A DNA stretch of 64,000 nucleotides, taken from NCBI GenBank assembly GCA_030490835.1, contig CM059971.1:25165817-25229816 (forward strand), written 5' to 3'. The translations under genes were made by a program, and so were the position numbers. Shown here one piece after another: positions 59,701 through 63,480 of this stretch (position 1 is its first letter; every line of letters begins with the position of its first letter). The notes under the pieces are model-generated. The model was not told the origin of the DNA and ran no database searches. It worked only from the letters and a program-made list of their open reading frames with translations. Source of the stretch: Annona cherimola (Eukaryota > Streptophyta > Magnoliopsida > Magnoliales > Annonaceae).

Positions 59701-60381
59701 GGCCATGCTTGCCCAGTGATATCTCTTATGTGGATATATTTGGTTCATGTATATGTTCACTAGACTAAAATATGGAATAAATTCTAGATGGTTTCAAAAG
59801 TCATATTCTATAGTCGTATGGACTTGAATTTTAAAAAGATACATATTCAAGCTAAAATTATGTTCTTAATTTGTTTCTCATTTTGAATGAGGCACCAACT
59901 TATTTATTATGATTTCAAAAAGTTATTGGAAATTTATTCATGCATATTCTTTTATTTTAATTATTCGCTTCCTTTCACAATATAGGTTGGTTAAAGCAAA
60001 GGATGTGGTGTTTGAATGTGGACCTAATTGTAAATGTGGCCCTGAATGTGTTAATAGAACATCTCAGCATGGATTGAAGTATCGACTAGAGGTATTAAAC
60101 TCTCTCTTCTTCGATGTCTTACAATATTTATTTGACATTAGATAGTTTGTCTCCTTGCAAAATTTGGATTATATTTAATTAATGCTTCCTCTTTGTAGGT
60201 TTTTCGCACAACAAAGAAAGGTTGGGCTGTTAGGTCTTGGGACTCGATTCCCTCAGGAGCACCGATATGTGAATATCTAGGGATAATAAGAAGAACAGAC
60301 GAAGAGGATAGTATTCTCGATAACAATTTTATTTTTGACATTGACTGCTTGCAAACAATGGAAGGGCTTGATGGACGTGAG
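9391..60381 (+). CDS. SUVH4: SUVH4/KRYPTONITE-type histone H3K9 methyltransferase, partial, 12 exons over 51 kb
   Basis: SUVH4/KYP binds methylated cytosine through its SRA domain and methylates histone H3 Lys9, feeding CMT3-dependent non-CG methylation of transposons in the nucleus. Exons 9391-9471, 14408-14461, 17015-17069, 18753-18862, 23341-23520, 36970-37068, 40055-40153, 43819-43868, 43959-44047, 44235-44394, 59986-60091 and 60199-60381 join in one frame (1266 nt, 422 codons, no stop). Domain order is Lys-rich N-terminal piece, SRA (about residues 46-210), pre-SET with all nine Cys (about 280-350), then the start of [26 protein letters not shown] and [11 protein letters not shown] are the SUVH4-type SRA signatures; SUVH5/6 and SUVH1/3 read differently here. 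The initiator exon and the SET core (NHSC) and post-SET are missing because the window ends inside a further intron. Splice phases agree throughout, so I see no sign that it is a pseudogene. Confidence 0.93.
10561..10632 (+). other. tRNA-like relic inside the hAT element
   Basis: TAGCTCAGTTGGTTGAGC fits a Pol III A box and GGTTCGAATC a B box, about 45 bp apart. The arms that should pair (acceptor and T stem) do not pair, so this is not a working tRNA. It is most likely a captured tRNA or SINE head. Confidence 0.45.
10655..10874. repeat. 110-bp direct tandem duplication
   Basis: The unit begins 'tttttcactaccaccaatac' and ends 'ttaaacattattca'. The two copies differ at essentially one base (gatcaag / gatcaaa). 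It is therefore much younger than most repeats here. Confidence 0.9.
11130..11290. repeat. Diverged tandem duplication, about 83 bp x 2
   Basis: 'gagactaactttggataaat' + 'aattaaatatt' occurs twice, with 'gtcgct.ctcc.ct' upstream and 'ccactt.gaccacttt' downstream in both copies. It lies within the nested hAT element. Confidence 0.75.
13262..13590 (+). repeat. ATCGG-family fragment, copy 2
   Basis: 'atggttttgaatattgactgatatcaacacgatatg' resembles the opening of the ATCGG-rich copies at 5930 and 15530. The rest, including a 114-codon open frame from 13345, shows no recognisable protein. A second AT-rich MITE-like unit may run from 13710 to 13947. Confidence 0.3.
13948..14213 (+). mobile_element. 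Tourist-like MITE copy
   Basis: It starts 'ggcatgtttaggaagtgatagaacttttgatg' and ends 'aaagtaaacaaacacctcc', an inverted match. The core has 'aaagagaataaagttaaaat'. It lies about 200 bp upstream of the exon at 14408. Confidence 0.7.
14408..14461 (+). CDS. SUVH4: SUVH4 exon: segment before the SRA domain
   Basis: Eighteen codons, [18 protein letters not shown], lie between 'tttacag' and 'gtatgt'. The [10 protein letters not shown] block, completed by the next exon, is a conserved lead-in to the SRA domain in SUVH4 proteins. Phase is 0 at both ends. Confidence 0.88.
14770..15020. repeat. Tandem repeat, about 80 bp x 3
   Basis: 'gtgctgctctttcat' (or gtgctactctttcat) recurs at 14840, 14921 and 15001, each preceded by 'tttatctataaattt.acataaa'-type sequence. 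Periods are 81 and 80 bp. A 15-bp hairpin (aattggtctaaaatc / gattttagaccgatt, 15034-15065) follows. Confidence 0.75.
15803..16005. repeat. 78-bp tandem array, 2.6 copies
   Basis: 'aaaagaaatcataaacaag' then 'caggtaaactcattcat' repeats at exactly 78-bp spacing (15811, 15889, 15967). Units are nearly identical, which points to a recent expansion. Confidence 0.9.
16108..16395 (-). mobile_element. Tourist-like MITE copy, antisense, nested in the ATCGG element
   Basis: It starts 'gggtgtgattggcattc' and ends 'tatcaaataccaaacatacc', an inverted pair. The core is the reverse of the family ('attttaact' replaced by 'tttcaactttattctttttact'). Confidence 0.75.
17015..17069 (+). CDS. SUVH4: SUVH4 exon: SRA entry (KGKVGHLPG)
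   Basis: [18 protein letters not shown] plus the first base of a Gly codon follows 'ttttgcag'. The donor is 'gttggt', a weaker match than most in this gene. The reading continues from ITE (previous exon) into GIHVGYQFF (next exon), exactly as in SUVH4 relatives. Confidence 0.9.
17677..17744. repeat. (AC)n/(AT)n microsatellite followed by a 29-bp C run
   Basis: 'acacac...' runs to about 17696, then 'atatatat', then uninterrupted C from 17716 to 17744. It lies in intron 3. The exact length of a run like this is easily miscalled in assembly. Confidence 0.9.
18075..18600 (+). mobile_element. TRIM-type LTR element (terminal-repeat retrotransposon in miniature)
   Basis: Direct repeats 18075-18269 (195 bp) and 18403-18600 (198 bp) both begin TGTAATA and end GTTACA or ATTACA. 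Shared blocks include 'ctagagtggacaatatta' and 'cttttttgggtctgtgc'. TGTGGTATTAGAG follows the left repeat, a good match to the tRNA-Met primer site (TGGTATCAGAG). The 133-bp internal part has no protein domain. Total is 526 bp, within the TRIM size range. A clear 5-bp target duplication was not found. It lies 150 bp upstream of the SRA exon at 18753. Confidence 0.78.
18753..18862 (+). CDS. SUVH4: SUVH4 exon: SRA domain core, part 1
   Basis: Phase 1 entry. Thirty-six codons begin [20 protein letters not shown] and end QQFSKL. SRAEM and the HWLNGIDY block are diagnostic of the SUVH4 branch. Donor is 'gtaatg'. Confidence 0.95.
19400..20530. other. Intron 4 segment with worn MITE and hAT-like sequence
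   Basis: 19410-19620 and 20335-20515 carry repeated family-type words ('gacccaaataatc', 'ggtttggtttgggtgg') of the kind found subterminally in hAT elements, but no paired ends were seen. Between them, 19832-20093 is a MITE of a second Tourist-like subfamily ('gtcagtttggtaagatg...ccaaatgagcta'). Confidence 0.4.
20700..21145. repeat. About 200-bp tandem duplication plus a 31-bp x 3 mini-array
   Basis: 'gatcttgccaaggggatgag' at 20702 and 'gatcttgtcgaggggatgag' at 20900 head two diverged copies that share 'tgcattaagt.tattctcctt' and 'aaagtaaaagaatattgtgc'. At 21045-21140 the unit 'gaattacggttatgatgtta' + 'aaatattt' is repeated three times. Confidence 0.8.
21215..21345 (-). mobile_element. tRNA-derived SINE relic
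   Basis: Reading the minus strand, a Pol III B box (GAGGTTCGAATCTGG) and an A-box-like segment (GTCAGCTGAGTAG) are followed about 50 bp further by an A run of 19. Order head - B box - poly(A) suits a SINE. No target duplication was confirmed. Confidence 0.45.
21632..21892 (-). mobile_element. Tourist-like MITE with inverted ends and TTG duplication
   Basis: GGGAGTGTTTGC at the left matches inverted CAAACACTCCC at the right. The 3-bp flanks are TTG (21629-21631) and TTG (21893-21895). Internal words are the reverse of the family core ('tattttaactttattttctttac'). Confidence 0.85.
22700..22775 (-). other. tRNA-like SINE head relic, antisense
   Basis: On the minus strand 'GGCATAGCCCGGTTGATAAAG' resembles an A box and 'GAGGTTTCGATCCC' a B box, about 35 bp apart. 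There is no poly(A) tail nearby. Confidence 0.4.
23029..23150 (+). mobile_element. SINE 3' domain (Angio-domain type)
   Basis: 'ggaaacaatctcttgcttta' then 'caaggtatggttgcatgc', 'cccttccctagaaccc' and 'gagtttaatgcactgtgctgcc' is the order of the conserved 3' module shared by many angiosperm SINEs. A second copy is at 60462-60825. The tRNA head was not located. Confidence 0.6.
23341..23520 (+). CDS. SUVH4: SUVH4 exon: SRA domain core, part 2 (5-methylcytosine pocket)
   Basis: Sixty codons start [20 protein letters not shown] and end MIRGNLALK. It contains [10 protein letters not shown], the Tyr/Asp-rich segment that in SRA structures forms the flipped-base pocket, and YTGQGG. Acceptor 'aacatttcag', donor 'gtattt'. 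Confidence 0.96.
25291..25577 (-). mobile_element. Tourist-like MITE nested in the RTE
   Basis: Comparison with the other RTE (around 47620) shows a clean insertion: 'tctatcactaa' continues after the MITE as 'agtaaaaaagtgaggactcaagg'. The ends 'gggtgttttgt' and 'ctaaacaaaac' are a worn inverted pair. Confidence 0.8.
27808..28220 (-). repeat. 3' LTR of the Copia element
   Basis: 413 bp. It contains an internal 88-bp tandem duplication (units starting 'cccacaaatttcttagc' at 28023 and 'cccacaaatctcttagc' at 28111). It differs from the 5' LTR at four sites (28030s, 28050s, 28060s, 28100s), all C/T or G/A changes. Confidence 0.97.
28228..32216 (-). pseudogene. Copia gag-pol polyprotein broken by two frameshifts
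   Basis: Three overlapping minus-strand frames make one polyprotein. 32016-32216 gives the Gag start ([20 protein letters not shown]). 28532-32086 gives 1184 residues: Gag; two zinc knuckles ([14 protein letters not shown] at 187-200, [14 protein letters not shown] at 205-218); protease DSGA (286-289); the HHCC integrase finger (H411, H416, C444, C447); integrase D473, D537, E573; RT with YVDD (969-972); and RNase H up to SSTESEYRA. 28228-28701 gives the RNase H tail (ADNTSAIQI to the stop). The second break, near 28550, is explained by loss of two bases at the usual AMSSA site. The first, near 32070, removes a short stretch of Gag and shifts frame. Both breaks should prevent a full product. 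Confidence 0.93.
32363..32378 (-). promoter_or_regulatory. Copia primer-binding site
   Basis: TGGTATCAGAGCCAGG on the minus strand, complementary to the 3' end of initiator tRNA-Met. It lies with no gap after the 5' LTR. Confidence 0.93.
32379..32791 (-). repeat. 5' LTR of the Copia element
   Basis: 413 bp, carrying the presumed promoter. Candidate TATA motifs on the minus strand are TATATATTC (near 32518) and TTATTTAAAGG (near 32432). The border with the primer site fixes its inner end and the TTAAT duplication fixes its outer end. Confidence 0.96.
32924..36639. other. Intron 5 remainder: decayed coding-like and simple sequence
   Basis: 32930-33990 has codon-like composition on both strands (open frames of 60-95 codons) and a pyrimidine-rich start ('ctctccctcttttctctc'), but no domain I recognise; it may be an old gene fragment or retrotransposon gag. 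34010-34340 has hAT-like family words ('ctggacctggttcgaac'). 34440-36600 is AT-rich with nothing supportable. Confidence 0.4.
36640..36885 (+). mobile_element. MITE of the second Tourist-like subfamily
   Basis: 'aattggtagaaggggaagtg' and 'catttaccaaaatgcac' are the ends. Internal words 'gagaataaatagagtagttgtatgagaaaacgattgg' match 19832-20093. It lies 85 bp upstream of the SRA exon at 36970. Confidence 0.55.
36970..37068 (+). CDS. SUVH4: SUVH4 exon: SRA domain, part 3
   Basis: Thirty-three codons, [15 protein letters not shown]...YTYDGLYK. The VPIRVTRGH and VYTYDGLY-type motifs are conserved in the SRA/YDG domain; YDG itself is present as TYDGLY. It is separated from the previous exon by a 13.4-kb intron filled with nested RTE and Copia elements. 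Confidence 0.95.
37877..38145 (-). mobile_element. Tourist-like MITE with perfect TTA duplication
   Basis: GGGTGCGTTTGGTAAT at the left and inverted ATTACCAAACACACCC at the right, flanked by TTA on both sides (37874-37876, 38146-38148). The 3-bp TWA-type duplication and GGGTG.GTTTGG ends are the PIF/Harbinger Tourist signature. This is the best preserved copy in the window (269 bp). Confidence 0.93.
38146..40054. other. Intron 6 remainder
   Basis: AT-rich sequence without genes. 38960-39145 has GGTTGAACCAACC and GGGTTGGGTTCAAC words ending 'gcccaaccctag', probably a worn hAT end with no partner found. The region ends in the acceptor of the exon at 40055. Confidence 0.4.
40055..40153 (+). CDS. 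SUVH4: SUVH4 exon: SRA domain, part 4
   Basis: Thirty-three codons, [20 protein letters not shown] then [20 protein letters not shown] and RLEGQP mark the C-terminal strand of the SRA domain. Acceptor 'gtgctcag', donor 'gtttaa'. Confidence 0.95.
40560..40822 (-). mobile_element. MITE fragment of the second Tourist-like subfamily, antisense
   Basis: 'tgcaattattttctcacatc...tatcatatcacatcactccc...cttcttcccaaatggact' is the reverse of 19832-20093. The left border is unclear. Confidence 0.5.
41121..41599. mobile_element. Foldback or Mutator-like short inverted-repeat element
   Basis: The left end AGGGATTTTTGCAAATGTC pairs with the inverted right end GGCATATTTGCAAAAGTCCCT. Further inverted blocks run inward ('atgccctttaa' / 'ttaaagggcat' at 41276 and 41436), so most of the 479 bp can fold on itself. 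'TTTGCAA' words recur throughout. There is no ORF, and I found no clear 9-bp target duplication. Confidence 0.7.
41600..43818. other. Intron 7 remainder, with an 88-bp duplication
   Basis: 42175-42355 has a tandem pair: 'ggacaagatttcctt.tgcaatgag.ct' then 'catgaatact.actttttgtggtatcaa' and 'cctatgatattggccaagaatcc', at 42178 and 42266. The rest shows no gene. The region ends with the acceptor of the exon at 43819. Confidence 0.5.
43819..43868 (+). CDS. SUVH4: SUVH4 exon: SRA to pre-SET linker, part 1
   Basis: Sixteen codons, [16 protein letters not shown], plus two bases of a Gly codon. Reading straight on hits a stop within 60 bp, so the 90-bp intron that follows (donor 'gtatga', acceptor 'caacaaag') is required. 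Joining gives [13 protein letters not shown], which matches the family. Confidence 0.88.
43869..43958 (+). other. 90-bp SUVH4 intron with in-frame stop if retained
   Basis: Donor GG|gtatga, acceptor caacaaag|GTTGG. It contains TAG in the exon's frame at about 43918, so retention would truncate the protein between SRA and SET. It is the shortest intron of the gene. Confidence 0.85.
43959..44047 (+). CDS. SUVH4: SUVH4 exon: SRA to pre-SET linker, part 2 (VCEDISGG)
   Basis: Reads [19 protein letters not shown] then [10 protein letters not shown], a conserved SUVH block. Its 3' border must fall at ACAG followed by gcaaga to join in phase with the next exon (APTGFVYCNS), so this intron has a GC donor. 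Confidence 0.92.
44048..44234 (+). other. GC-AG intron of SUVH4
   Basis: The donor is ACAG|GCAAGA, the standard consensus of the minor GC-AG intron class spliced by the major spliceosome. The acceptor is 'ttcatgcag'. No GT nearby gives a join that keeps the frame and the conserved PTGF junction. The intron is 187 bp and contains no transposon. Confidence 0.85.
44235..44394 (+). CDS. SUVH4: SUVH4 exon: pre-SET domain, first five cysteines
   Basis: Reads [20 protein letters not shown], then [20 protein letters not shown], ending FPYVRRDGG. The CxCxxxC and CxC groups are the first five zinc ligands of the pre-SET triangular zinc cluster. Phase 1 in, phase 2 out; donor 'gtgtgc'. The next exon is 15.6 kb away. 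Confidence 0.96.
44395..45349. other. Start of giant intron 10; possible solo LTR
   Basis: 44516-44872 begins TGTTGCC and ends CTATATCA, with 'aataaaattctcc' (a polyadenylation-like signal) 140 bp before its end. This arrangement suits a solo LTR, but no duplication or second copy supports it. 44880-45349 has one 87-codon open frame (45132-45395) with no recognisable protein. Confidence 0.25.
45350..45740 (-). repeat. 3' LTR of the Gypsy element
   Basis: About 391 bp, clearly diverged from 56646-57036, so the element is old. Borders are good to within about 5 bp. The target duplication was not identified. Confidence 0.8.
45702..46768 (-). pseudogene. Gypsy integrase and RNase H remains
   Basis: 45702-45971 reads [20 protein letters not shown], the YHPQTDGQTE-type integrase signature. 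46011-46217 reads [20 protein letters not shown] then NRFSKMTHF, the integrase catalytic-domain start. Upstream, 46600-46768 gives LRYLQSQKR and [16 protein letters not shown], the end of RNase H. Several stops and frame changes show it is dead. The RTE insertion splits RNase H here. Confidence 0.85.
46770..49977 (-). mobile_element. Full-length RTE LINE (3.2 kb) inside the Gypsy element
   Basis: Flanked by a 17-bp duplication, ATGAGGTAGCAAATAAT (46753-46769) and ATGAGATAGCAAATAAT (49978-49994), with one mismatch. The minus strand carries endonuclease ([41 protein letters not shown]), then RT ([47 protein letters not shown]), then the short C-terminal region, ending in the ATGATGATG tail. The ORF is split into at least seven pieces by frameshifts and stops. 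Its length equals the rebuilt length of the copy at 24430-32908, which supports both borders. Confidence 0.95.
47284..49814 (-). pseudogene. RTE endonuclease-reverse transcriptase ORF, broken
   Basis: Pieces in order from the 5' side: 49353-49814 (endonuclease N-terminal half), 49120-49350 (endonuclease; GGDLNGHVG), 48400-48654 (linker), 47978-48229 (RT fingers; PIYKNKGD), 47524-48003 (RT palm, with the FADD catalytic box) and 47284-47511 (thumb; [10 protein letters not shown]). All key motifs are visible but lie in different frames. This is one element from an old lineage, not a host gene. Confidence 0.9.
49995..51843 (-). pseudogene. Gypsy protease, reverse transcriptase and RNase H start, broken
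   Basis: 51220-51444 reads [20 protein letters not shown], the LLGRPW block after the Gypsy protease. 50860-50990 decodes as [11 protein letters not shown] and [20 protein letters not shown], and 50488-50709 as [15 protein letters not shown], the RT catalytic FDD box. Stops interrupt all frames. Confidence 0.85.
51844..52394. mobile_element. 551-bp hAT MITE (family C)
   Basis: Ends TAGGGGTGTTAACGG and inverted CCATTAACACTCCTA. Perfect 8-bp duplication ATTGTGAG (51836-51843, 52395-52402). Subterminal repeats of GGGTTGAACGGGTT / AACCCATTT run at both ends. No ORF. It sits in the protease region of the Gypsy element. Confidence 0.95.
52550..55164. mobile_element. 2.6-kb hAT element (family A) carrying captured gene exons
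   Basis: Ends TAGGGGTGCAACTTGGGTCG and inverted CGACCCAAGTTGCATTCCTA. Perfect 8-bp duplication GTTATTCT (52542-52549, 55165-55172). The ends match family A at 9991-12792. No transposase is present. The middle (53500-54900) has higher GC than its surroundings and contains at least three spliceable minus-strand exons, so it looks like a gene-capturing (Pack-type) hAT. 52990-53180 and 53300-53410 hold short tandem repeats ('tatttatgttctgca', 'aaatacaattagaaa'). Confidence 0.92.
53965..54377 (-). pseudogene. Captured host-gene fragment: zinc-knuckle protein, 3 exons
   Basis: On the minus strand three exons join with matching phases and GT-AG borders: about 54377-54260, then 54154-54107 (48 bp), then 54007-53965 (43 bp). 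They read [20 protein letters not shown] with PTLKPT, then (R)[15 protein letters not shown], then (S)[14 protein letters not shown], with a further donor 'gtaagg'. [14 protein letters not shown] is a CX2CX4HX4C zinc knuckle. One in-frame TGA just before PKDT would be CGA (Arg) by a single C-to-T change. A tentative last exon is 53720-53670. Source gene not identified; similar knuckles occur in FAR1/Mutator-related proteins. Introns are retained, so capture was at DNA level. Confidence 0.7.
55173..56645 (-). pseudogene. Gypsy gag remains and 5' leader
   Basis: The minus strand between the 5' LTR and the protease decodes in short pieces only. Words such as 'ccaaccaatcaaaaaaagc' and 'tggcccatgtggtaggtgc' fit the gag region by position. 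There is also a T/G-rich low-complexity stretch at 56270-56300. Confidence 0.55.
56646..57036 (-). repeat. 5' LTR of the Gypsy element
   Basis: Partner of 45350-45740. Its inner edge is marked by the candidate primer site at about 56628-56641. Confidence 0.8.
57037..57896. other. Intron 10 segment with no recognised element
   Basis: Two open frames on the + strand (57271-57483, 57530-57805) show no domain and no codon-level similarity I can name. I see no paired repeats. Confidence 0.4.
57897..58170 (-). repeat. ATCGG-family fragment, copy 4 (antisense)
   Basis: Reverse-reading gives 'ggttcaaaatattatatcaatggacctattggcctcct...aacaacattatattggtatcatac', matching the openings at 5930 and 15530. 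Confidence 0.5.
58225..59509. mobile_element. 1.3-kb non-autonomous DNA transposon with CATAGTTGTC ends
   Basis: CATAGTTGTCAAAGGCG at the left and inverted GACAACTATG at the right, followed inward by many GGCGC / GCGCC words ('cgcgcttaggc', 'gcgcctaggc'), make a clear inverted-repeat element. A 5-bp TGGAA occurs at both flanks but not in perfect register, so the target duplication is uncertain. The interior has a (TC)n tract (58808-58832) and pyrimidine-rich, 5'-UTR-like sequence that might be captured. Confidence 0.75.
59986..60091 (+). CDS. SUVH4: SUVH4 exon: pre-SET domain, last four cysteines
   Basis: Reads (R)[18 protein letters not shown], then [17 protein letters not shown]. CxxxCxCxxxC completes the nine-cysteine zinc cluster, and NRTSQ.GL is the usual link into SET. 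Acceptor 'cacaatatag', donor 'gtatta'. Confidence 0.96.
60199..60381 (+). CDS. SUVH4: SUVH4 exon: start of SET domain
   Basis: Sixty-one codons begin [20 protein letters not shown], pass [10 protein letters not shown] and end [17 protein letters not shown] is the first S-adenosylmethionine-binding motif of SET, and EYLGIIRRT follows it. The donor is taken as GAG|gtgagg, which leaves the frame ready for the family's usual REKR/RERR continuation. The catalytic NHSC segment is beyond the window. Confidence 0.95.
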
Positions 60382-60461
60382 GTGAGGTGCTATTATCATG
60401 CTTAGAAGTTTATTATGTTTACTTTTCTTGTATATGTGTGCCCCCATGATTCAAAGGCCAT

Positions 60462-60825
60462 GGGTGTCTTGGAAGCAATCTCTTGCATTGAAAGAGGTAT
60501 AGTTGCATACTAAGAGTGTGTTTGATATTGCATATAACTTTTGGAAAGGTTTTTGGTGTAAAAATTTTTGAAATGGGAGAAATGATGTGGTATGATATGG
60601 GAAATGATAAAGACTAAAGAGAATAAAATTAAAATATATATAGCAGTTGTATGAGTAGTTGTAGAAAAACGATTGAAAAATAGAGTAGTATATAGGAGGA
60701 TATGAAGAAATGATTAAAAAGTATGATAGTTGTAGAGAGTGAAAAATTTTAGGTTAACAAAGTGGTCCTACCCTTTCTTGGATCTCTCGTATGGGGGAGC
60801 TTAATGCATCGGGCAGTCCTTTTTT
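60462..60825 (+). mobile_element. SINE 3' domain split by a Tourist-like MITE
   Basis: 'ggaagcaatctcttgcattg' and 'gaggtatagttgcatacta' stand left, 'tcctaccctttcttgg' and 'gggagcttaatgcatcggg' right: the same module order as at 23029-23150. Between them 60511-60765 is a Tourist-like MITE ('gagtgtgtttgatattg...aaagagaataaaattaaaat...ttaacaaagtgg'). Confidence 0.65.
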
Positions 60826-61530
60826 TGTCTGTGCCCTGGAATTTTTAAGGAACTATAACATTTTTTCTGCCTTTTTGTTGTTTTCTATGACTTTTTAGTT
60901 TGATAAACCATCAACTTATGTAGTTATTGATGTCTATTGCATTTTATGAGATGGTGTAGTTATTTATTTTTTACTTACATAGTTATTGATTTGCCCTCCC
61001 ATAATCCTATTGTTTTTGAATTATGCTATTCATAATTTTATCCTTTCTTGTTTTATTATGCATCTGTTTCTACATTTTCGTCTTGCCTACAATTGTCTTA
61101 TGAATTGTTCCTGACTGCAATTTCACATTAGACAATACTCTTCTTACTACCAACATGTTTATTTTGACTGTAGTGGGTTATTCTTTGATTATCCAATGTT
61201 GCTGTTACATAACATCATTGATCTTATTAGATCATCCTCTTCGAGCTTGATTGGTGTTGTGGAATTAATTTCGTTTGAATGGATTTTTTTTTTTTTCCAA
61301 AAATCCTTCGAATGTCTTCTTTTGCAAATTATTATCCTACTTTCTCCCTCCATTGCCTAAATCTTATTTACTAGACTAACATAATTCTTTATATTACTAA
61401 TGTCATTTTGCTTTAGATCCAGTTCAATTCCAACGAAGGTCATTGTACCAATCAAACCCTTCACTTAATTGCTATTCAATGGTTGCACAAAGAAATTGAC
61501 AATGAAACATAATTTGCTCTTCTCAACTTT

Positions 61531-61727
61531 TATTTATTTATTTATTTTTTTGGACAAGGGGGTTCCTAGTGGATAGAGGCATAGAGCTCCTATATATCGC
61601 AGGGTTGTTCATGTACGTAGTGTTAGTTTTATTTTGTTATGAATGTGGTTATTTGCCATGACTCGAACTCGTGACCTATGATCCGTAAGGCAACAACAAT
61701 TACTGGTGCACCAAAGCCCACCCTCTC
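61531..61727 (-). mobile_element. tRNA-derived SINE, antisense
   Basis: On the minus strand a B box (GAGTTCGAGTCATGG, 61656-61670) follows an A-box-like 'GGGCTTTGGTGCACCAG', and the element ends in an (AAAT)n-rich tail at 61531-61550. This order is that of a SINE. Its target duplication was not determined. Confidence 0.6.
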
Positions 61728-62419
61728 GAATTTATATGGAATTATACAATTTTTAGTTGTTTTATTTGTTGTTCATTTTGAGTTAGATATTGATGGGTAT
61801 GGGAAGGATCTCAATATGAATACCATAATTAATGGAATTGCTATAGTCATCGTGTTGAAAATTGGATATGGTATGACTGATACTACCATTTTGTATTGTA
61901 CATGCTATATCCTGTACAGGATACAAGGCTGGAATGGCAATGCTTATAAAATTTCAGCTTGTGTTGATTGATACAGGCTTGCGTAGGTTGTATTGACCTA
62001 GTGTCATATTGATTTAGATTAGCTAAATTAAGAGAAAATAAAAGTAAAGACTTAGGGCATGTTAGATAGATTAAAGGCGAGGACGAAAGTGTTTTAGTTC
62101 AAGATGAAAAGCTTATTTCTATCGTCTATTAAATGGTATATCATTAGAACATTTAGCATTAAATGATAGTTTAAATGTAAGAGACAAAAATATTAGTTAT
62201 TTCATCAGACTTCTCTTACTAAATCATAGATTATTTTATATATTATGTAGTATCTTTTGTTTTTTATTAATTAGGTTTTTGACTATTTCGAAGACTTATT
62301 AGATTAATTCCTCCCATCCACTAGAGGGTATTATTTACCTGTTTCCATGTGTTTTTTTTAAAATTATTTTGCACTACTAGACAATGCATGGATTTTATGA
62401 TAAAAATAATAGTTTTCAT

Positions 62420-63480
62420 GGTTTGAGATATTGGTATTAGGAGGCGTATGCACCTATCTGAAGACTTATACGATATGGGCATATTGTATCAGTATTGGAC
62501 TATCTCAAACAAATTTTTTTTAAGGGCTGAAAATATAGATGAAATTTAGAAATTTGGAAAATGCAAGAATATTCAGTTACTTTACATGTTACTTAACTAG
62601 ATGATGGTGTACTAGTCATGCCACTATATATTGGAATATCATGTTCAAACTCAAGGACAAACACAAAAACAATATAAATAGATAAAAAAACAAAATAAAA
62701 AAATATATCCAAACTTAAGAAAAATATTCATGCACTCAAAGGAAACAAGAATAGAAAAATTAACAACAAAGTCATAGTGTATTGATATTAACTGCTCAAC
62801 ATGTAATAAATACTAACATTGGAGTGTTTGTAGTTACGTCATTGCGAGGTAACAACCAGAATTCAGAAAAATCATTTAAAAATATTAAAAAGCTAAAAAA
62901 GGTGCAAAATCAATGTCTCTAGTTCAATTTGAGTCCCTTCGTCAAAATTGGTGCTCGATGATATGAAATCAAGTATTTAAACAAAATTTTAAAATTGAAT
63001 TTTTTTTTAGAAGTTTGGAAAAATCATTGAAAAGAATTAAAGAACAATATGAAATAAACAAATTTTGTTTGATTTGAGTCCCACACATGAAATCGGTGCA
63101 TAATGATATGAAATCAAGCATCTAATATAAGAAAGCTAATTATTTTTTTATTTCCTAGACTTTCCAAATATCCAACTGCTCAAATTTATGAAATCAAACC
63201 GAAATCTTTAAAAAAATGTATTTAGATCTCTAGCACACTATACAAGTGTCAAATTGGGGTTTGGGAGGCAACTTGTTTTGTTTTAGGAAAAAGGAAAATT
63301 GGGTTGATATAGGACTAGACCAATATAGCCTATACAAGTATATATCATCCAATATAGTCTAAAATTTCTAAGCCCTAGTGTTCTAATCTTGTATCCCATG
63401 TAAGATACAACTTATGTGGCTGCAATACAACAATATGAGCCATATTGGATTAAAATTTTGAAATGATGGTAGTCTCTAGA
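62420..63480 (+). repeat. ATCGG-family element, copy 5
   Basis: 'cttatacgatatgggcatattgtatcagtattgg' and 'aatttttttta..ggctgaaaatat' match the copies at 5930 and 15530. 62900-63130 contains an internal duplication ('gagtccc...aaaat.ggtgc..aatgatatgaaatcaag', twice). Confidence 0.45.
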
